Below, piece by piece: positions 37,103 to 46,711 of a DNA stretch of 64,000 bases. The DNA lies in the NCBI GenBank assembly GCA_002842575.1, contig PHDJ01000004.1, forward strand, positions 98,829 through 162,828, read 5' to 3'. The translations under genes and the position numbers were made by a program. Numbering within the stretch: the first letter of the stretch is position 1; each line of letters starts with the position of its first letter. The DNA is from Bacteroidetes bacterium HGW-Bacteroidetes-2 (GTDB lineage: Bacteria > Bacteroidota > Bacteroidia > Flavobacteriales > Flavobacteriaceae). The notes below the pieces were generated by a model. It did no database searches. It was given only the letters and a program-made list of their open reading frames with translations, and was not told where the DNA came from.

Positions 37103-38953
37103 TTACACAACCACACAACCACCACCAGCGCAGGCAGCTTCAGCCTTTAGGTCGGTATCGTCTTCAAATTCCATTACGTTGCGCAAGTCGATGTTGTGGA
37201 GTTTGGACTCCATTTTTTTAAATTCTTCTTTAGAAATATCGGTGAATGGTGCCTGTTGATAATTTCCGTTGTCAAAAGGTAAAACGCTTAAACCATTATA
37301 AGACGATTTATTGTGCCACATCCATTCGCCCACTTTGCCCCATTCATCGGGTTTAATGGAAACGGTGGCTGAAACGTTGTTATCGTTTTCGCCATTTCGG
37401 TATCCATTTTTCACCCACTCTTCATTGAATTTTGCAATGCGAAACAGTAAGTCCATAGTATCTTCATGTCGTGTAATGGAGCCTTCTGGGGCATTTTGAG
37501 GGATACATACAATCATTTGTTTGCTATTTAGTAAATCCTCTTCAATTAATTCAGGATGGTGTTCTATTAAATATTTACATAGGGCCTCATCTTTTCCTAT
37601 GCGAATGCGTCGCACATAAAAATCGTTATGCCAAGCGTGAATTCCGGAAGAGGTTCCTAGTACTAAAGAAGTTGTTCCTGAAGGTTTTATGGTTGTAGTT
37701 CGTGCCGCTGAAAGAATTCCAATTTTTTTAGCAGTTTTTTCATTTACTTGTTTTACAAGTTCAGCAGTTTCTTTTAAATTTAGATTTTTTAATTTTCCAG
37801 AGGCAATTCCTGTCATTCCAACGCCTATTAGTGCGTCTTTTTCGGTGTTGGTTTTCCACTTTTCACGCAAGTAATGAAAATTAGTAAAACCCGCTTGTAG
37901 TGTACCTAAAAAGGAGGCTGATGCAGCTCTTTGATTAAAATCTGCCTGACTTTCTACATTGCTTACGTTGACTTCGCAAAGGTTGCAAAATTGAAATGGG
38001 CGTAATGCAATTTCACAACAAGGATTTGTTCCCCAATCTAAATTATTGGTAAAATAAAAACCAGGTTCTCCACTGCCAGAAAGTTCTATTTTTTTCCAAA
38101 GATTGAAAAATTCGTTTTCAGTAATGGTGTCGCGGTGTAATACTGCTGAGTTGTTTGCTCTTCCACGTTGTTCATTAAGTTCCCACCAAGAGCCAAATTT
38201 GCTAGTAAGCATGTCTTCATCATCAAATGAAAATAAAGCAATCATAGCCGAACGCCTTATGCCTCCTGCAAGTACAGCATTAGCAATATGACAAAGCATA
38301 TCGTGACATTCCAGAGGAGAGAGTTTTTCGCCATCTTCTTTTCGATCTAAAATAGCCGATAGATGTGCAATGCATATTTTTAAAGGTTCAGGTCCAGGGG
38401 CTTTTCCGCCGGCAGTAACAAGCCTACTACCTTTGGGTCGGATATCTGAAAAATCAAAATCTGGTTTTGCATCGTGTATTCCAAAATAGGATTTTAAGAG
38501 AACTTTTACGGCATCAGCCCATCCTTCTAGGCTATCTCCTATTAAAAATTTTCTCTTTTTTGTGCCTTTTTTTATTTGTGGCAATTGTGCGGTGTGATGT
38601 TTTTGTACTGAATATCCCACACCGGTACCTCCTAAAAGTAAAAACATAGTTTCTGAAAATGCTCTAATATCATCTATTGGCAAGTATGCGCAATTATATA
38701 TTCGGCTATTGTTACGGATTATTGCGGAACCTGCAAATTGCATCGCACGCATGGATGGGAGTACTTTTTTATCGCGCACTAATTGCATGTTTTCAATGAT
38801 TTGTGAAGTTAGTTTTGGATATTTTCCAAGCATCATGTCTTCATAGCGGTCGCATATTTCTTGCCATACCTCTCGGCGGTTTGCTTCGGGTTTATATCTT
38901 GCATATTTCATGTGTACTACAATGTCTGAGAGAATTTCTTGATTTATTTCCAT
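37103..38953 (-). CDS. nrdJ: Adenosylcobalamin-dependent ribonucleotide reductase (class II)
   Basis: Makes deoxyribonucleotides without oxygen by using adenosylcobalamin. The 616-residue protein resembles the monomeric RTPR type: PSMRAMQFAGSA, the active-site Cys region with NSRIYNCAYLPI, LLLGGTGVGYSVQ, the loop with NPCCEIALRPFQFCNLCEVNVS, TTIKPSGTTSLVLG, and the C-terminal redox pair in CAGGGCVVV. Class II enzymes work with or without oxygen, which suits this low-oxygen gene set. No cobalamin riboswitch was recognised in the 270 nt upstream. Confidence 0.9.
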   Translation of the reverse strand: MEINQEILSDIVVHMKYARYKPEANRREVWQEICDRYEDMMLGKYPKLTSQIIENMQLVRDKKVLPSMRAMQFAGSAIIRNNSRIYNCAYLPIDDIRAFSETMFLLLGGTGVGYSVQKHHTAQLPQIKKGTKKRKFLIGDSLEGWADAVKVLLKSYFGIHDAKPDFDFSDIRPKGSRLVTAGGKAPGPEPLKICIAHLSAILDRKEDGEKLSPLECHDMLCHIANAVLAGGIRRSAMIALFSFDDEDMLTSKFGSWWELNEQRGRANNSAVLHRDTITENEFFNLWKKIELSGSGEPGFYFTNNLDWGTNPCCEIALRPFQFCNLCEVNVSNVESQADFNQRAASASFLGTLQAGFTNFHYLREKWKTNTEKDALIGVGMTGIASGKLKNLNLKETAELVKQVNEKTAKKIGILSAARTTTIKPSGTTSLVLGTSSGIHAWHNDFYVRRIRIGKDEALCKYLIEHHPELIEEDLLNSKQMIVCIPQNAPEGSITRHEDTMDLLFRIAKFNEEWVKNGYRNGENDNNVSATVSIKPDEWGKVGEWMWHNKSSYNGLSVLPFDNGNYQQAPFTDISKEEFKKMESKLHNIDLRNVMEFEDDTDLKAEAACAGGGCVVV

Positions 38954-39117
38954 AATGAGCGGGTGTTAAGAGGTTGTGAATTGAAAATAAATATACTCAT
39001 TAAAAGTATAAAGGATAAAAATATCCTAAATAGCTATTAACAAAGTTTTGAACAGTTTAAAGGCTTGGTAAATAGTATTTTAGTGAATAAATTAGGTTGA
39101 GAATTAGTGCTAAAGAA

Positions 39118-39146
39118 CAAAGGCAACAAGATGCTTGTTGCCTTTG
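39118..39146 (-). terminator. Terminator after ric
   Basis: A perfect 13-bp stem CAAAGGCAACAAG / CTTGTTGCCTTTG with a 3-nt loop, about 80 nt past the ric stop codon. It separates ric from nrdJ. The rest of the gap 38954-39223 shows no gene. Confidence 0.7.
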
Positions 39147-39223
39147 TCTGTTTCCTATACTCGTAACTAAAATCAAAAATGAAACGATAGGGTCTAAAAA
39201 AAATGGGGATGTTTGTTTTTACA

Positions 39224-39946
39224 TTAGTTCACTAATTGTTTTTCTAATTGTTTTGCTTTTGGAAATAGAATATTGTTTTCTAGATGAATATGTTGGTGTA
39301 AATCTTGCTCAAATTCATCTAATATGGAATACAATGCTCTAAAAGTGTTACACGCATCTTCTGGCGGAGTGTAGTGGTTACTTAATTGGGCAATTTCTTT
39401 TAATAAATCGCCAACAGTTTCATGCTCACTTTCCATCATTGCAATAGGATTATCAACGGTGCCGAAATGCGGCATTGTTAAAGTATTTTCGGTTCTTTCA
39501 GCGGTGGCCAATTTTTTGATAAAAGGAAATAAAATAAGTTCTTCTTTTTTCATGTGAGCGCTTAATTCTTGAGCTATGGCTATAAAAATATTTTTTATTT
39601 CTATAACTTCACTGTAGTGGTGGCCGTGTACTTTGGCAACGCGTTGGGCATACTGTAAAACAAGTGGAATACTTTCTTCTACATATTTATGGTGCACATT
39701 CACTATATGGTCTGCTAAAAAGTCAAGATCCCATTGGTCATAATTTGTGCGAGCAGAGTTCGTGTTTTCTACTTGAAGTAATTCTGCTACCAATTCTTTT
39801 AAATCGGTTCCACTTTTTTCAGAGGCTTTTTGAATAGATATGCCTCCACCACAACAAAAATCAATACCATGTTTTTTAAATACGTGAGCGGTTTTAATGT
39901 TGTGGGCAACTATTTCGGCTACAGTTTTGTTTGCTATAGATTCCAT
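39224..39946 (-). CDS. ric: Iron-sulfur cluster repair di-iron protein Ric
   Basis: Ric (ScdA/YtfE) repairs Fe-S clusters damaged by NO or oxidants. The 240-residue protein has the ScdA_N domain (AHVFKKHGIDFCCGGG, residues about 21-36) and a hemerythrin-like domain with the di-iron ligands in HIVNVHHKYVEE, HGHHYSEV, HMKKEELILFP, ESEHETVG and LHQHIHLENNILFP. An Fnr-type box with degenerate -7 lies 66-110 nt upstream, which suits induction during denitrification. Confidence 0.92.
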   Translation of the reverse strand: MESIANKTVAEIVAHNIKTAHVFKKHGIDFCCGGGISIQKASEKSGTDLKELVAELLQVENTNSARTNYDQWDLDFLADHIVNVHHKYVEESIPLVLQYAQRVAKVHGHHYSEVIEIKNIFIAIAQELSAHMKKEELILFPFIKKLATAERTENTLTMPHFGTVDNPIAMMESEHETVGDLLKEIAQLSNHYTPPEDACNTFRALYSILDEFEQDLHQHIHLENNILFPKAKQLEKQLVN

Positions 39947-40011
39947 TTTTTTATTGTTTTTATAGAAATAAGGGGTATTCTATCTATTTTAGATAGAATT
40001 TTTTGATGGTG

Positions 40012-40055
40012 TAAAGATCTACATCAAAATCATCAATTTTTATGATTTGACGCAT
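40012..40055 (-). promoter_or_regulatory. Fnr-type box before ric
   Basis: ATGATTTGACGCAT (40042-40055) is a slightly imperfect copy of the palindrome. At 29.5 bp on the minus strand lies GATCTTTA, a 6-of-8 match to the -7 element. The gene starts at 39946. Confidence 0.5.
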
Positions 40056-40106
40056 AAGGGTAGAAAGTTTTTTAATAATCTAAAAATCAATATGGTTTAC
40101 TAGGCA

Positions 40107-40889
40107 CTAAAAATCTTTTCTTTTTGCAACATAAAGCATTCTTGCCACAGGTAGTACTACCCAAAGAAATAACATTGTCATAGCAATAAAAAAACCAAGT
40201 GAGGTGCCAAAAAATTGTTTAAATACAGCACCTGTATAGCCTAATAATGCTGCGATGTCTAGTTGAAGAAGAATTAAAATTCTTGACAAGTCAATAGGAT
40301 TAAACATGGTGGCAATTAGTGAAAATTTATCTAAAGGATAGTCTTGAAAATACATGAGTAACAGTAAGAATAGACCGTCATATATTACAGCAAGAAATAA
40401 CCACAAAAGAATGGCATAGCTAAACCCCTTTATTTTATTTTCATTAGAAAGAGCAATATTAAAAGCTAATGCTGTGAAAATAAAAGTTAAGAAAACTCCA
40501 GTTGTGAGAAGGGAGAAAAAATCCCAAATAATAGCCGATTCAAAAAGGCCATAAACCACAAATGGAATGCCCAATCCTAATACTAAACTTAAGGAAAGTG
40601 AGATAGCAACCCCTAAATATTGCCCTAAAAAAATGGAGCTTCTTTTTATGGGTTGTGCCAAAAGAAGTTCTGTAAATTCTTTAGAGCTGTAGTAATACAT
40701 CACACCAAAAATAGTTCCGATAAGTGGTACTAAGAGGATAATTACATTCATTAGTGTGATTACAGCATTAGATAAATTGTTATTTAAGAATAACAATACA
40801 ATACCTAAAAGTAGATAGAAAACGAAATAGACATAGCTCCATCGGCTTCGAGATAAATCGTAAAAGCTGTATTTTAATATTTTAAGCAT
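40107..40889 (-). CDS. nosY: NosY-type ABC transporter permease
   Basis: A 260-residue membrane protein with six helices, the permease partner of NosF. NosDFY supports formation of the copper centre of N2O reductase. The pattern YYYSSKEFTELLLAQPIKRSSIFLGQYLG near residues 66-95 is typical of this permease type. Its start overlaps the nosF stop by 8 nt. It is the last gene of the nosL-D-F-Y unit. Confidence 0.88.
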   Translation of the reverse strand: MLKILKYSFYDLSRSRWSYVYFVFYLLLGIVLLFLNNNLSNAVITLMNVIILLVPLIGTIFGVMYYYSSKEFTELLLAQPIKRSSIFLGQYLGVAISLSLSLVLGLGIPFVVYGLFESAIIWDFFSLLTTGVFLTFIFTALAFNIALSNENKIKGFSYAILLWLFLAVIYDGLFLLLLMYFQDYPLDKFSLIATMFNPIDLSRILILLQLDIAALLGYTGAVFKQFFGTSLGFFIAMTMLFLWVVLPVARMLYVAKRKDF

Positions 40890-41589
40890 GGTTTTCAGAT
40901 AATATGGTTGCTATCGCGTATTCAAAATTTTGCTGGTTTGTTTTGGTTTTCAATGCGGAAACCGTACCTTGAAAATAGATTTTTCCTTCTAATAAAAAAA
41001 TAATTTCATCGGCTACTTCCTCTACAAAATTCATGATGTGGGTAGTTATTAATATGGTTTTTCCTTTGGTTTTTTCTTGTTGAATGAGTTCTTTTAACCG
41101 AATCATAGAAATAGGATCTAAACCAGAAGTAGGCTCATCTAAAATTACTAATGGACTGTCAAACATAAAAGTAAGAACAAGATTTACCTTTTGCTTAGTA
41201 CCCCCAGAAAGTGTGCTAAGTTTTTCTTTTAAAAAAGGTTGTAATTTAAAAAGCGCAATGAGTTCTTTGTCTATAGTGGGTTTTCCTCTTAAATCTTTTA
41301 TCATTGTAAAAAGTTCATTTACATTAAGATTGCCGGGAAAATTTGCTATTTGGGGTAAATAATCGATATTGTTTCGATATTCCCATTGGTTTTTTATGAT
41401 TTGATTGTCAATTTGAATAGATCCTTTATTAGGAAGTACCATACCTAATAAACTCTTTATCAGTGTTGTTTTTCCAGAACCATTTGGGCCTAAAACAGCA
41501 ATAATTCCACCAGTATTGATGGTTAGGCTTAAGCCATTAAGCACTACATTTTTCCCAAATTTTTTATCTAAGTTTTGAAAGCTTACCAT
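40882..41589 (-). CDS. nosF: NosF-type ABC transporter ATPase
   Basis: A 235-residue ATPase: Walker A GPNGSGKTT at residues 34-42, signature LSGGTKQK, Walker B LVILDEPTSGLDP and the switch His in TTHIMNF. It powers the NosDFY complex that matures N2O reductase. It overlaps nosD by 7 nt and nosY by 8 nt, which shows one translationally coupled unit. Confidence 0.92.
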   Translation of the reverse strand: MVSFQNLDKKFGKNVVLNGLSLTINTGGIIAVLGPNGSGKTTLIKSLLGMVLPNKGSIQIDNQIIKNQWEYRNNIDYLPQIANFPGNLNVNELFTMIKDLRGKPTIDKELIALFKLQPFLKEKLSTLSGGTKQKVNLVLTFMFDSPLVILDEPTSGLDPISMIRLKELIQQEKTKGKTILITTHIMNFVEEVADEIIFLLEGKIYFQGTVSALKTKTNQQNFEYAIATILSENHA

Positions 41590-42827
41590 CGTATTTTTTT
41601 CATTTGTGGATTGGAATCTATTAAATCTGCCGGAGTGAAAATGGGAGATACTTTTTCAGAAAAATCAATAATATCTATAAATAGGCTTCGCATTAAAATG
41701 ATTGCTTCTGGGGTTTTATTTATCAAATACGAAAAAAGTTTTACAGGGCGGTAGGGCACGTCGCCAATACCATCTTTGTTTAAATCATAACCAGTATAAC
41801 TGCTCCAATAATTTTGGTCAAACACATTTTGATTGATATGTCCAGAGTAAGCAAGGTCAAAGGAATTACTCAAAAAATTATTTTTTGAAAAAGTGTTACC
41901 ATAACAAGCTCCAAGCACCTTGATGGCATAGCCATTATTTAAAAAAATATTTTCGGTAAAAAGTATTCTATTTGTGCCGTCAGCATTAATTCCTATGGTA
42001 TTGTTTTCAAAAATATTATGGATTAGCTCTGCATCATTTATTTCTTTTAGTAAAAGCCCATAGGAGGCTGTACCCCAATTTTTTTTGAATAGGTTGCGAT
42101 ACATTTTAATGTGTTTTGAAAACATAACTGCAACTCCAGCTCCATTTGTTTCAAAGATATTGTCTAGATATTCGTCGTTATTTGAAAACATAAAGTGTAA
42201 ACCATACCTTAAGTTATTTTTGCTGGTATTTTTAAAAACGGTACTGTTATTTACAAATTCAAAATAAATACCATCGCGCATTTTAGTAATATGATTATTG
42301 CTAATGGTCATATTTTCGGAATGCCAAATGTGAATACCATTTCCTGAATGCGCCTCTTCTTTAGCATTACTGGAAATAGTATTATTGGAGATAATGCCAT
42401 TGGAAGACTTTTCAATTAAAACCCCATAATACACTTGTTCCATTAGGTTGTTTTTTATTTGAAAATCTTGGCTGTTTACAATTAAGATGGCTGCAAATTC
42501 TTCTAAATAACTTTTTCCAACATTTATAATATGGAGTCCTTCGATAGAAAAATTAGTGGCTTGAATACTAAATATAGTGCCTTTCATTTCACCATCTATT
42601 ATTGGATTTTCCTCGCCAATTATGGTTATTGATTTATCAATAATTGTTGTACCGTGTTCTTTATAGGTTCCTTTTTTTATAAGAATAGTATCACCATCAA
42701 TGGCAAGCTCAATGGCTTTTTTTATGGAGGAAACCTTACAGTCTTTACAAACCGTAATGGTATTTGCATAGTTTTGAAAACTAAAGATTAATAAAAGAAT
42801 ACTAAAAAACAATTTCATAGGAGTCAT
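41583..42827 (-). CDS. nosD: NosD-type copper-site maturation protein
   Basis: A 414-residue periplasmic protein with a signal peptide and a right-handed beta-helix made of repeated N-x-(F/I)-x-x-N-type rungs over about residues 45-350. The repeats IISNNTISSNA, MTISNNHITKMRDGIYFEF and similar segments are typical of NosD/CASH proteins. It works with NosFY in building the CuZ site. It lies between nosL and nosF. Confidence 0.92.
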   Translation of the reverse strand: MTPMKLFFSILLLIFSFQNYANTITVCKDCKVSSIKKAIELAIDGDTILIKKGTYKEHGTTIIDKSITIIGEENPIIDGEMKGTIFSIQATNFSIEGLHIINVGKSYLEEFAAILIVNSQDFQIKNNLMEQVYYGVLIEKSSNGIISNNTISSNAKEEAHSGNGIHIWHSENMTISNNHITKMRDGIYFEFVNNSTVFKNTSKNNLRYGLHFMFSNNDEYLDNIFETNGAGVAVMFSKHIKMYRNLFKKNWGTASYGLLLKEINDAELIHNIFENNTIGINADGTNRILFTENIFLNNGYAIKVLGACYGNTFSKNNFLSNSFDLAYSGHINQNVFDQNYWSSYTGYDLNKDGIGDVPYRPVKLFSYLINKTPEAIILMRSLFIDIIDFSEKVSPIFTPADLIDSNPQMKKIRW

Positions 42828-42837
42828 TGATTTATGG

Positions 42838-43290
42838 CTAGTTTTTATTACCTCTAAAATGCTCTTTTAAAGTAACCCATGTATAAGTTTTATACTCATT
42901 ATCTTTTAAAATAGATTCAATTTTATCTTGTTCTTTTACAGCCGTTAAATTTGCACCCATAGGGCTAGGAATGGCATTACTAACAAAATAAAAAGCCTTT
43001 TCAGCCTCAATCATTTCTCCGGGAGATGTGTAGTTTGCGACAAAAATATGGGCTAATTCTGATTCATTTTCTTTTAAAAGGATATCATTTACTAAACATT
43101 CTATAGCGTCATATTTAAATTGTTTTCCTTTTTTTGTAACTGTTTGTGATGCGTGTGTTTTATCAACGATGGTCATGGAGCAATAATGACAAGATTCAGT
43201 TCCGTATTGTATGGGTTCAGGTGTAACATTACATGCAATTACTGAAAATAGTAACATTAGGATATAAAAAGTGAAAGAGTAAATTTTCAT
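42838..43290 (-). CDS. nosL: NosL copper chaperone lipoprotein
   Basis: A 150-residue lipoprotein (VIACNVTPEP after the signal peptide) with the NosL copper-binding pattern ESCHYCSMTIVDKTHASQ at about residues 32-50. It delivers Cu(I) for N2O reductase assembly. It is 10 nt upstream of nosD and 5 nt downstream of a membrane-protein gene in the same unit. Confidence 0.9.
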   Translation of the reverse strand: MKIYSFTFYILMLLFSVIACNVTPEPIQYGTESCHYCSMTIVDKTHASQTVTKKGKQFKYDAIECLVNDILLKENESELAHIFVANYTSPGEMIEAEKAFYFVSNAIPSPMGANLTAVKEQDKIESILKDNEYKTYTWVTLKEHFRGNKN

Positions 43291-43295
43291 TGCAT

Positions 43296-43910
43296 TTATT
43301 TTTTAATTTTTGCGCTTTTTTTACCAAAAAAATAGCCTAAAAATGGAAGTAAAGTTCCGAAAAATACAAATAAAGTTCCTAATCTTGGATAAGATTGTGC
43401 TGTAAAATTAAGGATATGTTTTGTGCCTATAAATGGAGGTTTGTAGCTCATTTGATTGCCTTGTGCGTCGGTTAATTTCATTATGGCTTTTGGATTAAGG
43501 TCTGTGCCATAATTTTGCAGCCAAAGATTGAAATCATACAGACCGTATGTGCCAAAAATTAGCATAACAAAAAGCCAACCTAAAAACCAATTGTAACTAA
43601 TCTTTTTAAAGAAACCTAAAAAACCGATAAGAATACCTATTGCGCTCATTATAGCGATAAAGATTGGAAACACTGTAAACTCCCACATATCTTCTTTTTT
43701 TGGCACTTTTTTCATGCCGATATAATGGTTTACGCCATCAATATTTTGGATATCAAATTCGTCAACACCTTCTATACCGTTAAAAAAAATGTTCATTCCA
43801 AGTGGTTCTGGATATTGTGGTGCTCCGAGGGTTATATTCCAAAGAGGAAATTTGTACAGAGCTAGTAATAGTAAAGCTCCTAAAATCATTAATAGACTCG
43901 CTTTTTTCAT
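43296..43910 (-). CDS. Membrane protein of the nos cluster, function unknown
   Basis: A 204-residue protein with an N-terminal helix, two central helices (about 80-102 and 108-128) and a helix near 178-196, and a domain with GAPQYPEPLGMNIFFNGIEGVDEFDIQNIDGVNHYIGMK. Proteins of this kind occur between nosZ and nosL in Bacteroidota, so a role in N2O reductase function or assembly is likely, but I know no assigned activity. The nosZ terminator lies between it and nosZ. Confidence 0.7.
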   Translation of the reverse strand: MKKASLLMILGALLLLALYKFPLWNITLGAPQYPEPLGMNIFFNGIEGVDEFDIQNIDGVNHYIGMKKVPKKEDMWEFTVFPIFIAIMSAIGILIGFLGFFKKISYNWFLGWLFVMLIFGTYGLYDFNLWLQNYGTDLNPKAIMKLTDAQGNQMSYKPPFIGTKHILNFTAQSYPRLGTLFVFFGTLLPFLGYFFGKKSAKIKK

Positions 43911-43994
43911 GATAAAATATTTTTCAATTACTTATTCTTTAGAAAAAATAAGTTTTGTTTTATATAAAAGTATGAATACAGTTTTTTTTAAAAA

Positions 43995-44030
43995 AAAGCG
44001 AGTAGAGCTAATTGCAGTACTACTCGCTTT
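43995..44030 (-). terminator. Terminator after nosZ
   Basis: AAAGCGAGTAG and CTACTCGCTTT form a perfect 11-bp stem; on the minus strand it is followed by a run of T, about 47 nt past the nosZ stop codon. The downstream nos genes therefore need read-through or their own promoter. Confidence 0.8.
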
Positions 44031-44076
44031 ACATCAAATCAAAAATGTAATAACCAAATTATTTTTGAGATGTATT

Positions 44077-46029
44077 CTAATCTAAGGACCATTTTAAAGG
44101 TACGCTACTGCCTTTAGCGGAAACTCTGATATAACCTTGCATTTCCTGATGGAGAGCAGAACAGAAATCGGTACAATAAAAAGGCCAAACACCTTCTCGT
44201 TTAGGTTCCCAAGTAGATGTTCTTGTTTCACCAGGCATGATTAATAACTCTGAAGTATTTGCGCCTATCATTGAAAAACCGTGTGGCACATCATAATCTT
44301 GCTCTAGGTTGGTTACATGAAAGAATACTTTATCACCAACTTGAACTCCTTCAATATTATCTGGGGCAAAATGGCTGCGTATCATGGTCATATAAATATG
44401 AACTTCATTGCCATTACGAACTACTTTTGCGTCTTTTTCAGATAGTGTTACGTGTGGATGTTTATTTTCTGCAAGAGGGTATATTTTTTTAGAGTTTTTT
44501 ATTAATATTTCCGCTGCAATACCTGCAGCATAGTGAGGTTCACCAACGGTTGGAAAGTCTAAAAGTAGTTCCATTTTTTCGCCAGTGATATCAAATAATT
44601 GAGCAGATTGGGTTACTTCAGGTCCTGTAGGTAAATAACGGTCTTTAGTAATTTTGTTTAATGCAACCATATATTTTCCAAATGGTTTTCTAGAATTTCC
44701 GCCTGGTATCATTAAGTGACCAATAGAATAGAAAGTTGGTTGTCTGTCAACTACTTCCCAAGTTTCTAATTTCCATTTTACAATTTCGGAAGATATGAAA
44801 AAAGAGGTATATCCATTTCCTTTACCATCAAATTCGGTATGTAATGGACCAAGACCAGCTTGTTTAACCACACCGGCATTTATAGCTTCAAAATTAAGAA
44901 TAGGAATACCATAGGCTTCGCCGGCAAAGTTTTTTTCTTCAATAGCTTTAATCATTTTTGAAAAAGAGTGTACCGTTAAATCTGTAGAAAGTTTACCACT
45001 ACCTACAATATACTCGCCAGATGGATCCACATCGCAACCATGAGGTGATTTGGGTGTTGGCAAATAATAAACAGCTCCTGGAACATCTAATGGATTTACA
45101 GTGGTAATTTCATTAAGAATGGTTGATGTGGCAGTATGGGTGCTTTCATTTAAGATATTGTGTGCATATTTGACTGCCATTTTTGTGCCTCCACCATTTT
45201 TAACGTATTGTTCAATCACTTTCCAATTTACTGCAGCAATATAATCTTTATCATTTTGAGATGCATTTACTTCTAATAAAGAATTTGCTTCTTCTGTATT
45301 GTATGTTGTGAAGAAAAACCACCCGTGTGATTTATTTCTTCCTGGATGAGAAAGGTCATAGTTGAAGCCTGGCATAATTAGTTGAAATTCAATATTCAAA
45401 TTACCGGTTTCTGGATGAATGGAAATAAAGGTTAGCGGTCCTTTAAAAGTGCCTTTCATTTCTTCAATTGGCATGTCTTTTTGAGGCGATGGAACAGAAA
45501 AACGAGTTCCTGCTACGATATATTCGGTATTTTCAGTTATAAAGGATGAACTATGGTTACCGGCACTATTTGGAATTTCTAGAATTTCAGCGGTCTGAAA
45601 TGTAGATAAATCAATTCGTGCAATTCTAGGTGTATTGTTTTCGTTGATAAAAATCCATCTACCATCTAATTCACCATTGGTTTGTGAAATGTCTGGGTGG
45701 TGGGCATCTCCCCAAGGAATAAAACCAAATGAAGTGTTTAACATTGGTTTGGTTTCTTCATTGTAACCATATCCGTTTTCTGGATTTTGTGAAAATACAG
45801 GAATTACTTTAAAAAGTCTTCCTGATGGCAATCCATAAACAGAAAGTTGCCCACTAAATCCGCCAGATAAAAAGGCATAATACTCGTCATATTCTCCTGG
45901 AGCAACATAAACACGTTCGGCAGCATTGCCTACTAATGCGCCAGATTTTTTATTAGAGTTATCGCCTCCACAACTCACCATCATTGAGGCGAGTATTGCA
46001 AAAGATAAAATTAAATTTATTTTTTTCAT
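44077..46029 (-). CDS. nosZ: Nitrous oxide reductase, clade II
   Basis: Reduces N2O to N2. The 650-residue protein has a Sec-type signal peptide with a lipobox-like MVSC at about residue 19 rather than a twin-arginine signal, which marks clade II. The N-terminal propeller supplies CuZ His ligands (GDAHHPDIS, SHGWFF, SPHGCDVDP and others), and the C-terminal cupredoxin domain has the CuA motif CTDFCSALHQEM at about 619-630. It follows the fasciclin gene by 15 nt and is read from the promoter at 46666-46709. Confidence 0.96.
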   Translation of the reverse strand: MKKINLILSFAILASMMVSCGGDNSNKKSGALVGNAAERVYVAPGEYDEYYAFLSGGFSGQLSVYGLPSGRLFKVIPVFSQNPENGYGYNEETKPMLNTSFGFIPWGDAHHPDISQTNGELDGRWIFINENNTPRIARIDLSTFQTAEILEIPNSAGNHSSSFITENTEYIVAGTRFSVPSPQKDMPIEEMKGTFKGPLTFISIHPETGNLNIEFQLIMPGFNYDLSHPGRNKSHGWFFFTTYNTEEANSLLEVNASQNDKDYIAAVNWKVIEQYVKNGGGTKMAVKYAHNILNESTHTATSTILNEITTVNPLDVPGAVYYLPTPKSPHGCDVDPSGEYIVGSGKLSTDLTVHSFSKMIKAIEEKNFAGEAYGIPILNFEAINAGVVKQAGLGPLHTEFDGKGNGYTSFFISSEIVKWKLETWEVVDRQPTFYSIGHLMIPGGNSRKPFGKYMVALNKITKDRYLPTGPEVTQSAQLFDITGEKMELLLDFPTVGEPHYAAGIAAEILIKNSKKIYPLAENKHPHVTLSEKDAKVVRNGNEVHIYMTMIRSHFAPDNIEGVQVGDKVFFHVTNLEQDYDVPHGFSMIGANTSELLIMPGETRTSTWEPKREGVWPFYCTDFCSALHQEMQGYIRVSAKGSSVPLKWSLD

Positions 46030-46044
46030 TGTTTTAAAATTTAG

Positions 46045-46635
46045 TTAGTTTTTAGGTAAAATAACATCTTCTATTACATGAACCCATCCATTACTTACTT
46101 TAATAGAAGCAACTATTTTTGTTCCACCTATAAAGATATCTTCCCCTTCTTGGGTGACATCTACATATTGACCAGAAGCCATGTAAAGAGGGCGACCTTT
46201 TTCCACATTTTTAATTAATGTTTCCATAGGGTAGTTGCTTGGAGCAACATGGTTTGTAAGGATGTAAGCTAATTTTGATTTGTTTTCTGGTTTAAGTAAT
46301 TCATCAAGGGTAGCTTTGTCAATTTTGTTGAAAGCGGCATTGGTGGGTGCAAAAACGGTTAGTGGACCTACATTTACAAGTGCGTTTTCTACTTCAGCAG
46401 CTTGAACAGCAGCAACAAGTGTGGTGTGGTCTGGCGAATTGATTGCTAAACGCAAGGCGTTTGGTGTTGCATCTTCATCTTCAATAAAAGCTTGTCCTTT
46501 ATTTGAGGGTGAATTTTGTGCGCTTTCTGTGGCGCTTTCGACGGTTACTTCTGTCTTATCTGAATTTTTGCAACCAATAAAGAGCAAAAAGCAGCTAAGT
46601 ATAATCATTGTGGTTTGTCTTTTTAAATTATTCAT
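46045..46635 (-). CDS. Fasciclin-domain lipoprotein of the nos operon
   Basis: A protein of about 196 residues with a lipoprotein signal (FIGCKNSD) and one fasciclin (FAS1) domain: NSPDHTTLVAAVQAAEVENALVNVGPLT, VFAPTNAAFNKI and WVHVIEDVILP. FAS1 domains mediate adhesion or protein contacts; a role beside NosZ is unknown. The frame reaches a Met at 46668, but the promoter predicts transcription from about 46660, so the Met at 46635 is the better start. Confidence 0.82.
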   Translation of the reverse strand: MNNLKRQTTMIILSCFLLFIGCKNSDKTEVTVESATESAQNSPSNKGQAFIEDEDATPNALRLAINSPDHTTLVAAVQAAEVENALVNVGPLTVFAPTNAAFNKIDKATLDELLKPENKSKLAYILTNHVAPSNYPMETLIKNVEKGRPLYMASGQYVDVTQEGEDIFIGGTKIVASIKVSNGWVHVIEDVILPKN

Positions 46636-46665
46636 AATTTTTGTATATAAATTGGTTAGATTATA

Positions 46666-46709
46666 CAAATGTATATTTATTAGAGAATTAAAACTATGAT
46701 AAATCTCAT
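46666..46709 (-). promoter_or_regulatory. Fnr-type box and promoter of fasciclin-nosZ
   Basis: ATGATAAATCTCAT (46696-46709) with an exact -7 element TACATTTG on the minus strand (46666-46673), 29.5 bp from the palindrome centre. Transcription near 46660 excludes the upstream Met at 46668. Confidence 0.65.
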
Positions 46710-46711
46710 AT

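Noticed and set aside
38954..39223. Cobalamin riboswitch upstream of the class II ribonucleotide reductase
   Set aside because: No B12-box-like segment or suitable fold was seen; only the ric terminator is present.
39097..39342. 81-codon plus-strand frame near ric
   Set aside because: It crosses the perfect terminator hairpin and runs into ric on the opposite strand.
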